Assembly: GCA_019239815.1 (NCBI GenBank)
Contig: JAFAZL010000636.1
Span: 1 to 5,043 of the forward strand
DNA length: 5,043 nucleotides
DNA from: Acidobacteriota bacterium
Lineage (GTDB): Bacteria; Acidobacteriota; Terriglobia; Acidoferrales; UBA7541
Direction: 5' to 3'
The translations under genes and the position numbers were made by a program. The notes beneath the pieces were generated by a model that did no database searches, was not told the origin of the DNA, and was given only the letters and a program-made list of their open reading frames with translations. Shown here piece by piece: positions 1 to 5,043 of the stretch (within the stretch, counting starts at the first letter, position 1; every line of letters begins with the position of its first letter).

Positions 1-152
1 TCCTTCGTTTCGGGGGGTTCGGATGCATCCTGGCATTCCTGACCAGCGGTCTACTACTGTGCCACGGTCATGCTGCGAATGTCACTCCATACTCGCGACG
101 ATCTTGTTGAGGTACTTCGTTCGCCAGAGCTCCCGAAAAAGCAGAAATCCGC
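1..152. other. Left edge, no convincing gene
   Basis: A plus-strand frame is open from the window edge (base 3) to a TGA at 108-110. It encodes a short hydrophobic run (around CILAFLTSGLLLC) followed by a polar tail. It could be the end of a gene entering from the left or the start of a degraded exported protein, but 35 codons are too few to decide. No terminator with a T-tract is visible behind the minus-strand gene that ends at 153. Confidence 0.3.
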
Positions 153-566
153 TCACCGCCGATCCGCGCTCCACGCGCCGTTTCCCGTCTGCCCGGATCC
201 GACGCACGACCACGAACCCGAGGCGCGAACGCCCTGCTTTGCGTCCGTGGAGGGTCGGAAGGAGCCGGTAAACGTGCAGGTGACATTCGCCACTCCGAGT
301 GAACCGCTGAATGTCGCCGAGCCGGACGAATCCACGGTTCCTTTGCCTTGACCGGGATCTGTAACGGTAATCGAGCCATTCGCTACGGAAAATACGACGG
401 ATCCGTTCACGGAGTCGCCCGCAAACGACCCACTGTACGTCCCATGATACGAACCATCGTACTTGCTCTTCGGCGCTTGACCAAACACGGTCGGCGCGAC
501 GGCGTAGATTCCGAGCATGGCTGCTACATACAAAAGCGAAGGCACTCGATGCCCGATGATCTTCAT
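153..566 (-). CDS. Small exported Gly/Ser-rich beta-type protein, function unknown
   Basis: This is a 137-residue protein that I cannot assign to a named family. Residues 1-31 form a signal peptide: basic start (K2, H6, R7), hydrophobic stretch about 10-28, and a likely cleavage after G-Q-A (29-31). The mature part is rich in Gly, Ser, Thr and aromatics and repeats a short pattern: YSGSFAG near 44-50, TFSGSLG near 85-91 and TFTGSF near 98-103. It ends in GSWSC and GAWSA blocks. This pattern suggests alternating beta strands. C97 and C121 could form a disulfide after export. The ATG at 566 follows a GGGAG ribosome site (575-579) at 8 bases. The start lies 4 bases after the stop of a damaged upstream frame, so the two may once have been translated together. 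Export is well supported; the role is not. Confidence 0.7.
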   Translation of the reverse strand: MKIIGHRVPSLLYVAAMLGIYAVAPTVFGQAPKSKYDGSYHGTYSGSFAGDSVNGSVVFSVANGSITVTDPGQGKGTVDSSGSATFSGSLGVANVTCTFTGSFRPSTDAKQGVRASGSWSCVGSGQTGNGAWSADRR

Positions 567-569
567 CTT

Positions 570-783
570 TCATGCTCCCGGCTCTGATTGGCTAACTTCG
601 TCATCATTCGAGATCCCGAAAACAGCCAGAAACTGCTCCTGGATTTCCGTTTTGATCTTCTGGACGACCGCTAATTTATATCTGACTGTTTCAGTTTTCA
701 AGCCTCCGCCAAAGCTCTCAAAAAAGCCTTGATGGTCAGGGCATTGACCTCGCCCTCGGCATCCGCTACGGATTGTCGCGCCT
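570..783 (-). pseudogene. Frameshifted small hypothetical gene
   Basis: From about 719 down to the TGA at 570-572, one minus-strand frame gives natural-looking protein, with an amphipathic helix around KLAVVQKIKTEIQEQFLAVF and an acidic tail. Upstream of a run of six T (720-725), that frame turns into unlikely sequence with Arg, Cys and Gly in rare codons. The neighbouring frame, open from 781, there reads ADAEGEVNALTIKAF in well-used, GC-ending codons. One extra T in the run would join the two halves. The upstream half meets a TAG at 782-784 and has no start codon, so a second lesion is needed to restore a gene. Decay or sequencing error is therefore more likely than programmed frameshifting. 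The stop lies 4 bases before the exported protein's ATG, as in an operon. Family unknown. Confidence 0.35.
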
Positions 784-971
784 ACGTACCTCTGTTTAGC
801 TCTCGTCTTCATGTCCGCGTTACTACCCAGGCTTCACTTGATCCACTGCTTATTCGTTTCCGTGGCGAATAGACACGCTGCAGCATAGGTTCGGGAGTCG
901 CTCCGACCAGAAACTGTCAGTCGTAGGACATCCGGCAAAAATAAATGTTGGAGGTGACGTTCTCAAAAAGC

Positions 972-1001
972 GTGAAACAGACAGCTTTGCCGCGAGATAA
1001 T
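972..1001 (+). promoter_or_regulatory. Weak sigma-70-like promoter candidate for the histidine kinase
   Basis: The hexamers are GTGAAA (4 of 6 to the -35 consensus) and GATAAT (5 of 6 to the -10 consensus), with an 18-base spacer. Transcription would start near 1008, leaving a leader of about 115 bases that contains the TATCG repeats and the 1053-1069 inverted repeat. Matches this good arise by chance, so the call is tentative. Confidence 0.25.
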
Positions 1002-1052
1002 TTGGGAGCCAATATATCGGTGATATCGCTCTATCGGTTCAATTTGCCTTAT

Positions 1053-1069
1053 GCTACGGTTTTCGTAGC
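1053..1069 (+). promoter_or_regulatory. Inverted repeat upstream of the histidine kinase, possible operator or leader hairpin
   Basis: GCTACG at 1053-1058 pairs perfectly with CGTAGC at 1064-1069 across a GTTTT spacer. The dyad is 54 bases before the kinase ATG. It could be a binding site for a dimeric regulator or a small mRNA hairpin. No T-tract follows, so it is not an intrinsic terminator. The function is inferred from position only. Confidence 0.35.
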
Positions 1070-1123
1070 CCGTCGCTCGCCAGTTTTACCAATAGAAGGA
1101 ATGCCCTAAACCTAGAGGATGTC

Positions 1124-2539
1124 ATGCCTGAACGAGCCTTGTCTTCCCTTGACGGAAATGCTGCGTTGCTTGATTCCGGCGGCACAATTGTGGCCGTAAA
1201 TCATTCTTGGACTGAGTTCGGACTTCGAAATGGAGCCACTCCCTCCACAATTGGTGTAGGGGTCAGTTATTTGAACGAATGCCGGAAAGCGGCGACTGAG
1301 TCTGACAGCGCAAAACAGATTCTTGACGGTTTAATCTCGGTTCTGGACGGCACCTCAACGATCTATCGCTGTGACTACAAGTGCGAGGCACCGGGTGAGC
1401 GACGCTGGTATCGGCTCACGATTACACCTTGGAACGCACCGGGGGCACGGGTTCTCGTTCTTCATAGCGACATCTCACGCGACAAACTGTCTGCAGAGAT
1501 TCAGAACCGCACCCTCAAGTCGGTTCGAGCCATAATTTGGAGTGCCGACGTGGCTGACTTCCGCACGACATTCCTAGCAGGGCAAGTAGAGGAAATTTTA
1601 GGATTTCCAGCGCGCGCATGGCTCGATGATCCGGAACTTTGGACAAAGCAAATTCATCCGCAAGATCGGGACCGAATCTTGCAACACAGCTTCAACGCAA
1701 TCCAGGAGGGCCGCGACCATGAATTCGATTACCGCATGGTGGCCGCCGATGGCCGCACGATCTGGCTTCGTCAAATCGTCAATCTCGTTCATGAGGAAGG
1801 ACGGCCTACGTGCCTCGCCGGTATTTCATTCGATATAAGCGAGTTGAAACAAGCGCAAGAACGGTCGCAGATACTTAGCGAACGAATACTGAAAGCGCAC
1901 GATGAGGAGCGCTCGCGCATTGCCCGAGAGCTCCATGACGACATTGGTCAGCGATTAGCATTTTTGGGAATGGACTTAGCGCGATCTGAATTGACACATC
2001 GGGGTTCACTGGACGTACTACTTGGCGCCGTCAAGGGAGCCAAGAATCAGGTTTCGGAGATAAGTCGCGACGTTTCCGCTTTGTCTCATGCTTTGCACTC
2101 CAGTGCGCTGGACGCACGGGGCCTTGAATCAGCTATTGACGAGTTATGTCAAGACATCTCAGCCCGGCGAAATGTAACCATCAATTTCCGTTCGCAACAC
2201 GTCCCAAAGCATATACCCGATAGCACGAGTCTGGGCGTTTTCCGAATTCTGCAAGAGGCTATTCAGAACGCGGTGAAACACAGCGGAGGAAACGCACTTG
2301 AAGTTACCTTGTCAGGTTCTTCCCAAGCGATCGAGCTGTCAGTCAGTGATAACGGGCGAGGGTTCGATCTAACCAGAGCATCAAAGGGAAAGGGACTCGG
2401 CCTAACGAGTATGGAGGAGCGCGCGAAGTTGATGGGCGGCGAGCTGTCTATCTATGCCCGCGAATCTCAAGGTACGACGATTCGTGCTCGGATTCCGCTT
2501 AAGACAAGAGTGAGCGGAAGCGCAAAATCAAAAAATTAA
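1124..2539 (+). CDS. Soluble PAS-PAS histidine kinase of the NarL/DegS (HisKA_3) type
   Basis: This 471-residue sensor kinase autophosphorylates on histidine and passes phosphate to a response regulator. Residues about 8-118 form a degenerate PAS domain ending in H-S-D-I-S and carrying C53, C83 and C87. Residues about 130-243 form a PAS_3-type domain (HPQDRDR at 178-184, DGRTIWLRQ at 209-217). Residues about 248-330 are the HisKA_3 dimerisation helix pair, with the phosphoacceptor H271 in ARELHDDIGQ. Residues about 368-460 are the HATPase domain: N box with E378 and N382, G1 box DNGRGF (409-414) and G2 box GKGLGL (422-427). All catalytic motifs are intact. No membrane segment is visible, so it should sense a cytoplasmic signal. 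The ATG follows GAGGA (1115-1119). The stand-alone receiver at 3658 is the only candidate partner in the window. The kinase class is certain; the signal and pathway are unknown. Confidence 0.95.
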   Translation: MPERALSSLDGNAALLDSGGTIVAVNHSWTEFGLRNGATPSTIGVGVSYLNECRKAATESDSAKQILDGLISVLDGTSTIYRCDYKCEAPGERRWYRLTITPWNAPGARVLVLHSDISRDKLSAEIQNRTLKSVRAIIWSADVADFRTTFLAGQVEEILGFPARAWLDDPELWTKQIHPQDRDRILQHSFNAIQEGRDHEFDYRMVAADGRTIWLRQIVNLVHEEGRPTCLAGISFDISELKQAQERSQILSERILKAHDEERSRIARELHDDIGQRLAFLGMDLARSELTHRGSLDVLLGAVKGAKNQVSEISRDVSALSHALHSSALDARGLESAIDELCQDISARRNVTINFRSQHVPKHIPDSTSLGVFRILQEAIQNAVKHSGGNALEVTLSGSSQAIELSVSDNGRGFDLTRASKGKGLGLTSMEERAKLMGGELSIYARESQGTTIRARIPLKTRVSGSAKSKN

Positions 2540-2788
2540 AAGAAAACGAAAGTGTACCCTTGCCATCCCTCGGCAAGCGGGACAGGAAACATAGCCTTGA
2601 GGAGTACGATTCGCGAACCGTTCGGTCGCAGAAGTAGTGCGTTCTATTCTTATTCGAAATAGTGCCCGGTTAGTTGGATTGCAGGAGAAGTGCGCCGCGC
2701 AGCTTTCTCGAAGGTCCGCGTTGTTTGGGTTTGAGGGCGATGCGACATTACTACCGGCGCGCGGGACAGAACCGTGACAATTCCGTTC

Positions 2789-2817
2789 TTTCCGCGGCTG
2801 CCCAAACCTTCTATGAT
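2789..2817 (+). promoter_or_regulatory. Weak promoter candidate for the peroxiredoxin
   Basis: TATGAT at 2812-2817 matches the -10 consensus at 5 of 6 positions. The -35 region 17 bases upstream (TTTCCG, 2789-2794) is poor. A start near 2824 would give a leader of about 33 bases that keeps the ribosome site intact. Only the -10 match and the position support it. Confidence 0.25.
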
Positions 2818-2846
2818 GTCGAGCCGAAGCCTGTTCTAGATTCAAC

Positions 2847-2852
2847 AGGAGG
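2847..2852 (+). promoter_or_regulatory. Ribosome binding site that fixes the peroxiredoxin start
   Basis: A perfect AGGAGG lies 4 bases before the ATG at 2857. The same frame is open further upstream to 2674, but those codons give no recognisable protein. This site and the signal peptide right after the ATG set the start at 2857. Confidence 0.85.
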
Positions 2853-2856
2853 CAGA

Positions 2857-3438
2857 ATGAAACGTTTGCTCGCAGCGTTCGTGTTCCTCAGCATGACGAC
2901 CGCGTTTGCTGCACCGATTTCTCAGACTCAAAAACAGGAACTTGCCAAGACTTCGCTCAAGGTCGGTGACACCGCGCCGGACTTCACCCTTCTCAGCGAT
3001 CAGTGGAAGCCTGTGAAGCTGAGCGACTTCAAAGGCAAGAAAAACGTCCTGCTCGCCATCTACGTCCTCGCATTCACCGGTGGTTGAACGAAACAACTCC
3101 AGGCGGTCCAGTCTGGAATAACCGCAGGAAAGATTGACCTCTCCGACACCGCTGTTTTTGGCGTGAGCATGGATAGTCCCGCCGCGAACGCCGCCTTCGC
3201 CAAACAGATCGACATCAAGTTCCCGCTGCTCAGTGACATGAACAAGAAGATGCTGAAGGAATACGGCATCCTCAAGGGCTACGACGTCCAGAACGAAACG
3301 TATCAATGGGCGCAGCGAGCCAACATCGTCATCGATAAGAACGGCGTGGTGCAGCACATCGAGGAAGGTGACAGCGCGGTCGACCCCAATACCGCCATGT
3401 CGGTGTGCACCGACTTGCACAAGAAGGCTGCGAAATAG
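2857..3438 (+). CDS. Exported selenocysteine-containing peroxiredoxin (AhpC/TSA family), in-frame TGA = Sec77
   Basis: This is a thioredoxin-fold peroxidase of 193 residues counting Sec. Such enzymes reduce H2O2 and organic peroxides; this one should act outside the cytoplasm. Residues 1-18 are a signal peptide (K2, R3, hydrophobic core, cleavage after AFA). The fold follows: LKVGDTAPDFTL (34-45), LSDFKGKKNVLL (55-66), the active-site loop AFTGG-TGA-TK (72-79), VFGVSMDSP (100-108), FPLLSD (122-127), and R154 before ANIVIDKNG (155-163). The only in-frame stop is TGA at 3085-3087, exactly at the peroxidatic Cys of the T-x-x-C motif, and a SECIS-like hairpin follows. T74 and R154, which support catalysis, are kept; the family's active-site Pro is V70. 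C184 is the only cysteine and could be the resolving residue. A point-mutated pseudogene is the alternative, but both halves look intact and the hairpin argues against it. Confidence 0.9.
3085..3087 (+). other. TGA recoded as selenocysteine (Sec77)
   Basis: This stop codon replaces the cysteine codon of the peroxiredoxin active site. A single base change (TGA versus TGC or TGT) separates Sec from Cys. The next in-frame stop is the TAG at 3436-3438, at the expected end of the fold. Recoding needs selA, selB, selC and selD elsewhere in the genome; none is in this window. Confidence 0.85.
3098..3117 (+). promoter_or_regulatory. Bacterial SECIS-like hairpin
   Basis: TCCAGGC (3098-3104) pairs with GTCTGGA (3111-3117) in 7 pairs, one of them G-U (3103-3112). 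The apical loop is GGTCCA (3105-3110). The loop begins 17 bases after the TGA, inside the spacing known for bacterial SECIS elements. It opens with GGUC, like the fdhF element of E. coli that SelB binds. The hairpin lies inside the coding sequence, as bacterial SECIS elements must. Pairing was done by hand, without energy calculation. Confidence 0.75.
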
Positions 3439-3465
3439 CCAGCCAAGGGAAACCCAGTGGGTGCG

Positions 3466-3491
3466 GAGGCGCCATCGCGCTTCCGCGCCTC
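3466..3491 (+). terminator. Possible weak terminator or 3' hairpin after the peroxiredoxin
   Basis: GAGGCGC (3466-3472) pairs perfectly with GCGCCTC (3485-3491) over a 12-base loop, starting 28 bases after the peroxiredoxin stop. Only a short TTT follows (3496-3498), so intrinsic termination would be weak. It may instead stabilise the transcript end. Confidence 0.35.
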
Positions 3492-3646
3492 GACGCTTTC
3501 CGCAAATCAACATTCGCTACAGGGTTTCCTGTATGGCAAACCTGATATCTCGATCTGACAATCGAGCCGCGCAGGGCATCTTCTCGGATCGATTGTGTTT
3601 CCCGGCGAGCAAATCAACCTTCGCAAGTCGCAGAAATTAGGTGAGT

Positions 3647-3651
3647 AAGGA
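3647..3651 (+). promoter_or_regulatory. Ribosome binding site supporting a TTG start
   Basis: AAGGA sits 6 bases before TTG at 3658. An in-frame TAA at 3646-3648 excludes any earlier start, and the receiver fold begins right at the TTG. Confidence 0.7.
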
Positions 3652-3657
3652 AACTGC

Positions 3658-4047
3658 TTGCGTATCTTGGTGGCAGACGACCAGCCCGGCATTCGTAAGC
3701 GCGTGTGTCTGCTGCTCGCTTCCTTAATCGACCTCGACGTTTGCGACGAAGCCACCAACGGTCTGGAAGCAGTCGAAAAAGTAAAAGAATCCGTCCCGGA
3801 CCTGGTGATCCTCGACGTGACGATGCCCTTAATGAACGGTTTGGACGCCGCGCGCCGAATTCACGCATTCACACCCGAGACACCCATCCTCATCCTCACC
3901 ATGCACAAGAGCCGGCAACTCATGGAAGAGGCACAAAAAATCGGCGTTCAAGGTTATGTAGTGAAAGGGGAAGCAGGGCACAGCCTTGCGTGCGCAGTAA
4001 CCGCCCTCATGCAGCGCCAGACATTCTTCCCCACAGATTTCAGTTAG
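3658..4047 (+). CDS. Stand-alone receiver-domain response regulator (NarL-type receiver, no output domain)
   Basis: This 129-residue protein is a complete CheY-like receiver and nothing more. The acidic pocket is D7 and D8, the phosphorylation site is D53 in ILDVTMP, the switch Thr is T81 in LTMH, and the conserved Lys is K103 in VVKGE. The LTMH and GYVVKGEA segments resemble the receivers of NarL/FixJ regulators, which normally continue into a LuxR-type helix-turn-helix. Here the protein stops 26 residues after K103, and the next 76 bases encode no such domain in the same frame. It may relay phosphate or act by protein contact. The start is TTG, the first possible start after an in-frame TAA, with AAGGA upstream. 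The NarL-type kinase at 1124 is a plausible partner, since HisKA_3 kinases usually pair with this receiver class, but the two genes are about 1.1 kb apart. Confidence 0.92.
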   Translation: MRILVADDQPGIRKRVCLLLASLIDLDVCDEATNGLEAVEKVKESVPDLVILDVTMPLMNGLDAARRIHAFTPETPILILTMHKSRQLMEEAQKIGVQGYVVKGEAGHSLACAVTALMQRQTFFPTDFS

Positions 4048-4123
4048 GTTTGCACGGCGGCTCGATTCAGGCCGCGCCTCCGGGCTTGCATTCTTACTGC
4101 TTGCCTCGTTGCGTCGTTACTTC

Positions 4124-4675
4124 TTACTTCTTCGGCTGCGCGCTCGGCGGCAAAATGCCGTTCAGTCGCAAATTCGTCGCCAGCGCCGCGTAGTGATCGA
4201 ACCACTCATCGCTTAGCAAAATAAGCGCGCCGGCGCGCGATGTCTGGAACGGTCCCGCGGTCATCGGATCGCTCAGTTTCGAATCGTCCACGTTCGCGAG
4301 CGACGTCGAGCAGAATTCGAACGAGTCTTTCAACGCCGCCACGAGTTTGTCCTTCGCATCCGTCTCCGTCAATTTCACTTCCGGCGCCGTCGCTCCCGAA
4401 ATCTTCGCGCACAGTCCGTTGTTCGCCTGGAGGCTGTGCAAGACCATGTGGGCGAACGTAGTGCTTTCCGGCGTGGCCTTGAACGAATATTTGTCCGGCG
4501 GCATCAGCTCTGCCGCTCCGACCATGTTCTTCTGGAATCGCGGCAACTGCGACTTGACCATCGTGGTCACCGGATTCGCCACCGGCCCGCTGGCCGGAGC
4601 CGCCTGCTGTGCCTGCACCGTTCCCGAGCAAAGTGCCAATCCAAGACAAGCCACTGCCCATCCCAAGTTCTTCAT
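4124..4675 (-). CDS. Exported DinB-fold protein
   Basis: This 183-residue protein has a signal peptide (MKNLGWAVACLGLALCSG, likely cleaved after V-Q-A at 20-22) and a DinB-like four-helix domain from about 35 to 177. Family-like features are MPPDKYSFKATPE (58-70), FAHMVLH (74-80) followed by ANN, and the last helix SDEWFDHYAAL (155-165) ending in LRLNGILPP. DinB-fold proteins bind a metal through three histidines and many act as thiol transferases. Here H76 or H80 and H161 are present, but the usual His four residues before H161 is E157, so metal binding may be altered. C89 and C122 could form a disulfide. The ATG at 4675 was chosen because GAGGA (4681-4685) precedes it at 5 bases and the signal peptide begins there; an ATG at 4726 would put a polar, His-rich stretch in front. 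Substrate unknown. Confidence 0.85.
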   Translation of the reverse strand: MKNLGWAVACLGLALCSGTVQAQQAAPASGPVANPVTTMVKSQLPRFQKNMVGAAELMPPDKYSFKATPESTTFAHMVLHSLQANNGLCAKISGATAPEVKLTETDAKDKLVAALKDSFEFCSTSLANVDDSKLSDPMTAGPFQTSRAGALILLSDEWFDHYAALATNLRLNGILPPSAQPKK

Positions 4676-4680
4676 GATTT

Positions 4681-4685
4681 TCCTC
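4681..4685 (-). promoter_or_regulatory. Ribosome binding site that fixes the DinB-fold start
   Basis: On the minus strand GAGGA precedes the ATG at 4675 by 5 bases. It selects this ATG over the in-frame ATG at 4726. Confidence 0.75.
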
Positions 4686-4830
4686 GCGTGTAAGTGAACG
4701 TGTGAGCTGATCGCCGCGCAAAGCATACTCCAAAAAGTCTAGAGCCGCAGCCTGCCTGAGCGGAGATCGACTATCGCAAGTACGAGGAATGCCGTTCTTT
4801 GGATGTCGATGGCGTCGGTGCAATGAGGAC

Positions 4831-5043
4831 TTAATTCGCGACGGTCAATTCCACAGGGGCCGACGCCCCAACCCGCGCTCCACCCAGTGGAGCCTGATCG
4901 ATCACTGAACCGTGAGGCCATTGCGGTGCCGTGACGTAGTTGACTTTCTTTTTCAATCCCGCCGCGTCCAATCGCTTGCCCGCATCGGCTTCCGTAAATC
5001 CCACGAGATGAGGCATGACATAAGCCGCGTCGCGCGGCCCCTG
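4831..5043 (-). CDS. PASTA-domain protein, C-terminal end (5' end beyond the window)
   Basis: The last 70 residues are visible and the frame is open through the right edge. They form one PASTA domain: YVMPHLVGFTEADAGKRL, AAGLKKKV, a GSVIDQAPLGGARV turn, and the closing VELTVAN, followed directly by the stop. PASTA domains are small folds known from penicillin-binding proteins and Ser/Thr kinases, where they bind peptidoglycan fragments or act as spacers. The residues before the Met at 5016 (DAAYV) continue the domain's linker, so that ATG is internal and not the start. This is probably the last of several tandem PASTA domains. Whether a kinase, transpeptidase or only a membrane anchor lies upstream cannot be seen. 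It shares the strand of the DinB-fold gene, 155 bases downstream, but no operon can be shown. Confidence 0.9.
   Translation of the reverse strand, partial: QGPRDAAYVMPHLVGFTEADAGKRLDAAGLKKKVNYVTAPQWPHGSVIDQAPLGGARVGASAPVELTVAN

Larger units (their letters stand above)
813..1123. other. Intergenic region between divergent genes
   Basis: No gene is visible here. The stretch separates the minus-strand genes on its left from the plus-strand histidine kinase and must carry the control signals of the kinase. It holds a 6-bp inverted repeat with a 9-base spacer (851-856 and 866-871), three direct TATCG copies at 1015, 1024 and 1032, and a 6-bp inverted repeat with a 5-base spacer (1053-1069). A weak promoter-like pair is GTGAAA (972-977) and GATAAT (996-1001), 18 bases apart. 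Confidence 0.5.
2540..2856. other. Intergenic region between the kinase and the peroxiredoxin
   Basis: No gene is supported here; frames that cross it lack ribosome sites and recognisable protein. It holds a 6-bp hairpin just after the kinase (CTTGCC at 2559-2564, GGCAAG at 2572-2577) that has no T-tract on the plus strand. It also holds a -10-like TATGAT at 2812-2817 and the peroxiredoxin ribosome site. The gap of over 300 bases suggests that the peroxiredoxin is transcribed separately from the kinase. Confidence 0.5.

Noticed and set aside
82..573. Long minus-strand frame overlapping the exported protein
   Set aside because: Its product is rich in Arg, Trp and Ser with no domain. It is a shadow of the 153-566 gene, which has a signal peptide and a ribosome site.
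1101..1109. Two-codon leader ORF (ATG CCC TAA) preceded by AGAAGGA, just upstream of the kinase
   Set aside because: It is too short to mean anything by itself, and no attenuator structure accompanies it. Probably chance.
2559..2577. Hairpin after the kinase as an intrinsic terminator
   Set aside because: The 6-bp stem is not followed by a T-tract on the plus strand, and no minus-strand gene ends there.
3085..3087. Reading the TGA as a nonsense mutation that makes the peroxiredoxin a pseudogene
   Set aside because: It is the only lesion, it hits exactly the catalytic position, the frame is otherwise intact, and a well-spaced hairpin with a GGUC loop follows.
2842..3513. 223-residue minus-strand frame opposite the peroxiredoxin
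   Set aside because: It is antisense to a well-supported peroxiredoxin, is low-complexity in places, and lacks a family match or ribosome site.
4117..4130. Tandem 7-base duplication (TTACTTC twice) at the end of the DinB-fold gene
   Set aside because: It is short, lies at the stop codon, and has no sign of function or mobility.
4206..4823. Long minus-strand frame over the DinB-fold gene
   Set aside because: The Arg/Gly-rich product has no recognisable fold. It is a shadow of the DinB-fold frame, which has a ribosome site and a signal peptide.
1..5043. CRISPR array, insertion sequence, tRNA or prophage
   Set aside because: No regularly spaced repeats, transposase or integrase motifs, terminal inverted repeats or tRNA cloverleaf could be seen on either strand.

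Overview
The window looks like a piece of a free-living bacterial chromosome at moderate GC. My best guess is an Acidobacteriota-type soil bacterium. This is inferred from the gene mix (exported DinB-fold protein, PASTA protein, NarL-type histidine kinase with a degenerate N-terminal PAS domain, small exported Gly/Ser-rich protein) and not from any marker gene. No rRNA, tRNA, CRISPR array, transposase or phage gene was found.

Layout from left to right. The first 152 bases hold no convincing gene. A small exported Gly/Ser-rich protein lies on the minus strand (153-566). Just upstream of it on the same strand is a short reading frame that looks frameshifted (570-783). A non-coding stretch follows, holding several inverted repeats. 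Then come three plus-strand genes: a soluble two-PAS histidine kinase of the NarL/DegS type (1124-2539), an exported peroxiredoxin (2857-3438) and a stand-alone receiver domain that starts with TTG (3658-4047). Two minus-strand genes close the window: an exported DinB-fold protein (4124-4675) and the 3' end of a PASTA-domain protein that runs off the right edge (4831-5043).

The main find is the peroxiredoxin. Its frame is interrupted once, by TGA at 3085-3087. That TGA sits exactly where the family has its peroxidatic cysteine (T-x-x-C, here T-G-G-TGA). The frame then continues with the rest of the fold to the family's normal C-terminus. Seventeen bases after the TGA is the apical loop of a 7-bp hairpin whose loop begins GGUC, as in the SECIS element of E. 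coli fdhF. I read this as a genuine exported selenoprotein with Sec77, not a pseudogene. A standard gene caller would stop it at 3087 or split it in two.

The kinase and receiver together have the parts of one phosphorelay, but the receiver has no DNA-binding domain, so the output is unknown. The peroxiredoxin between them suggests, without proving, a link to oxidative stress.
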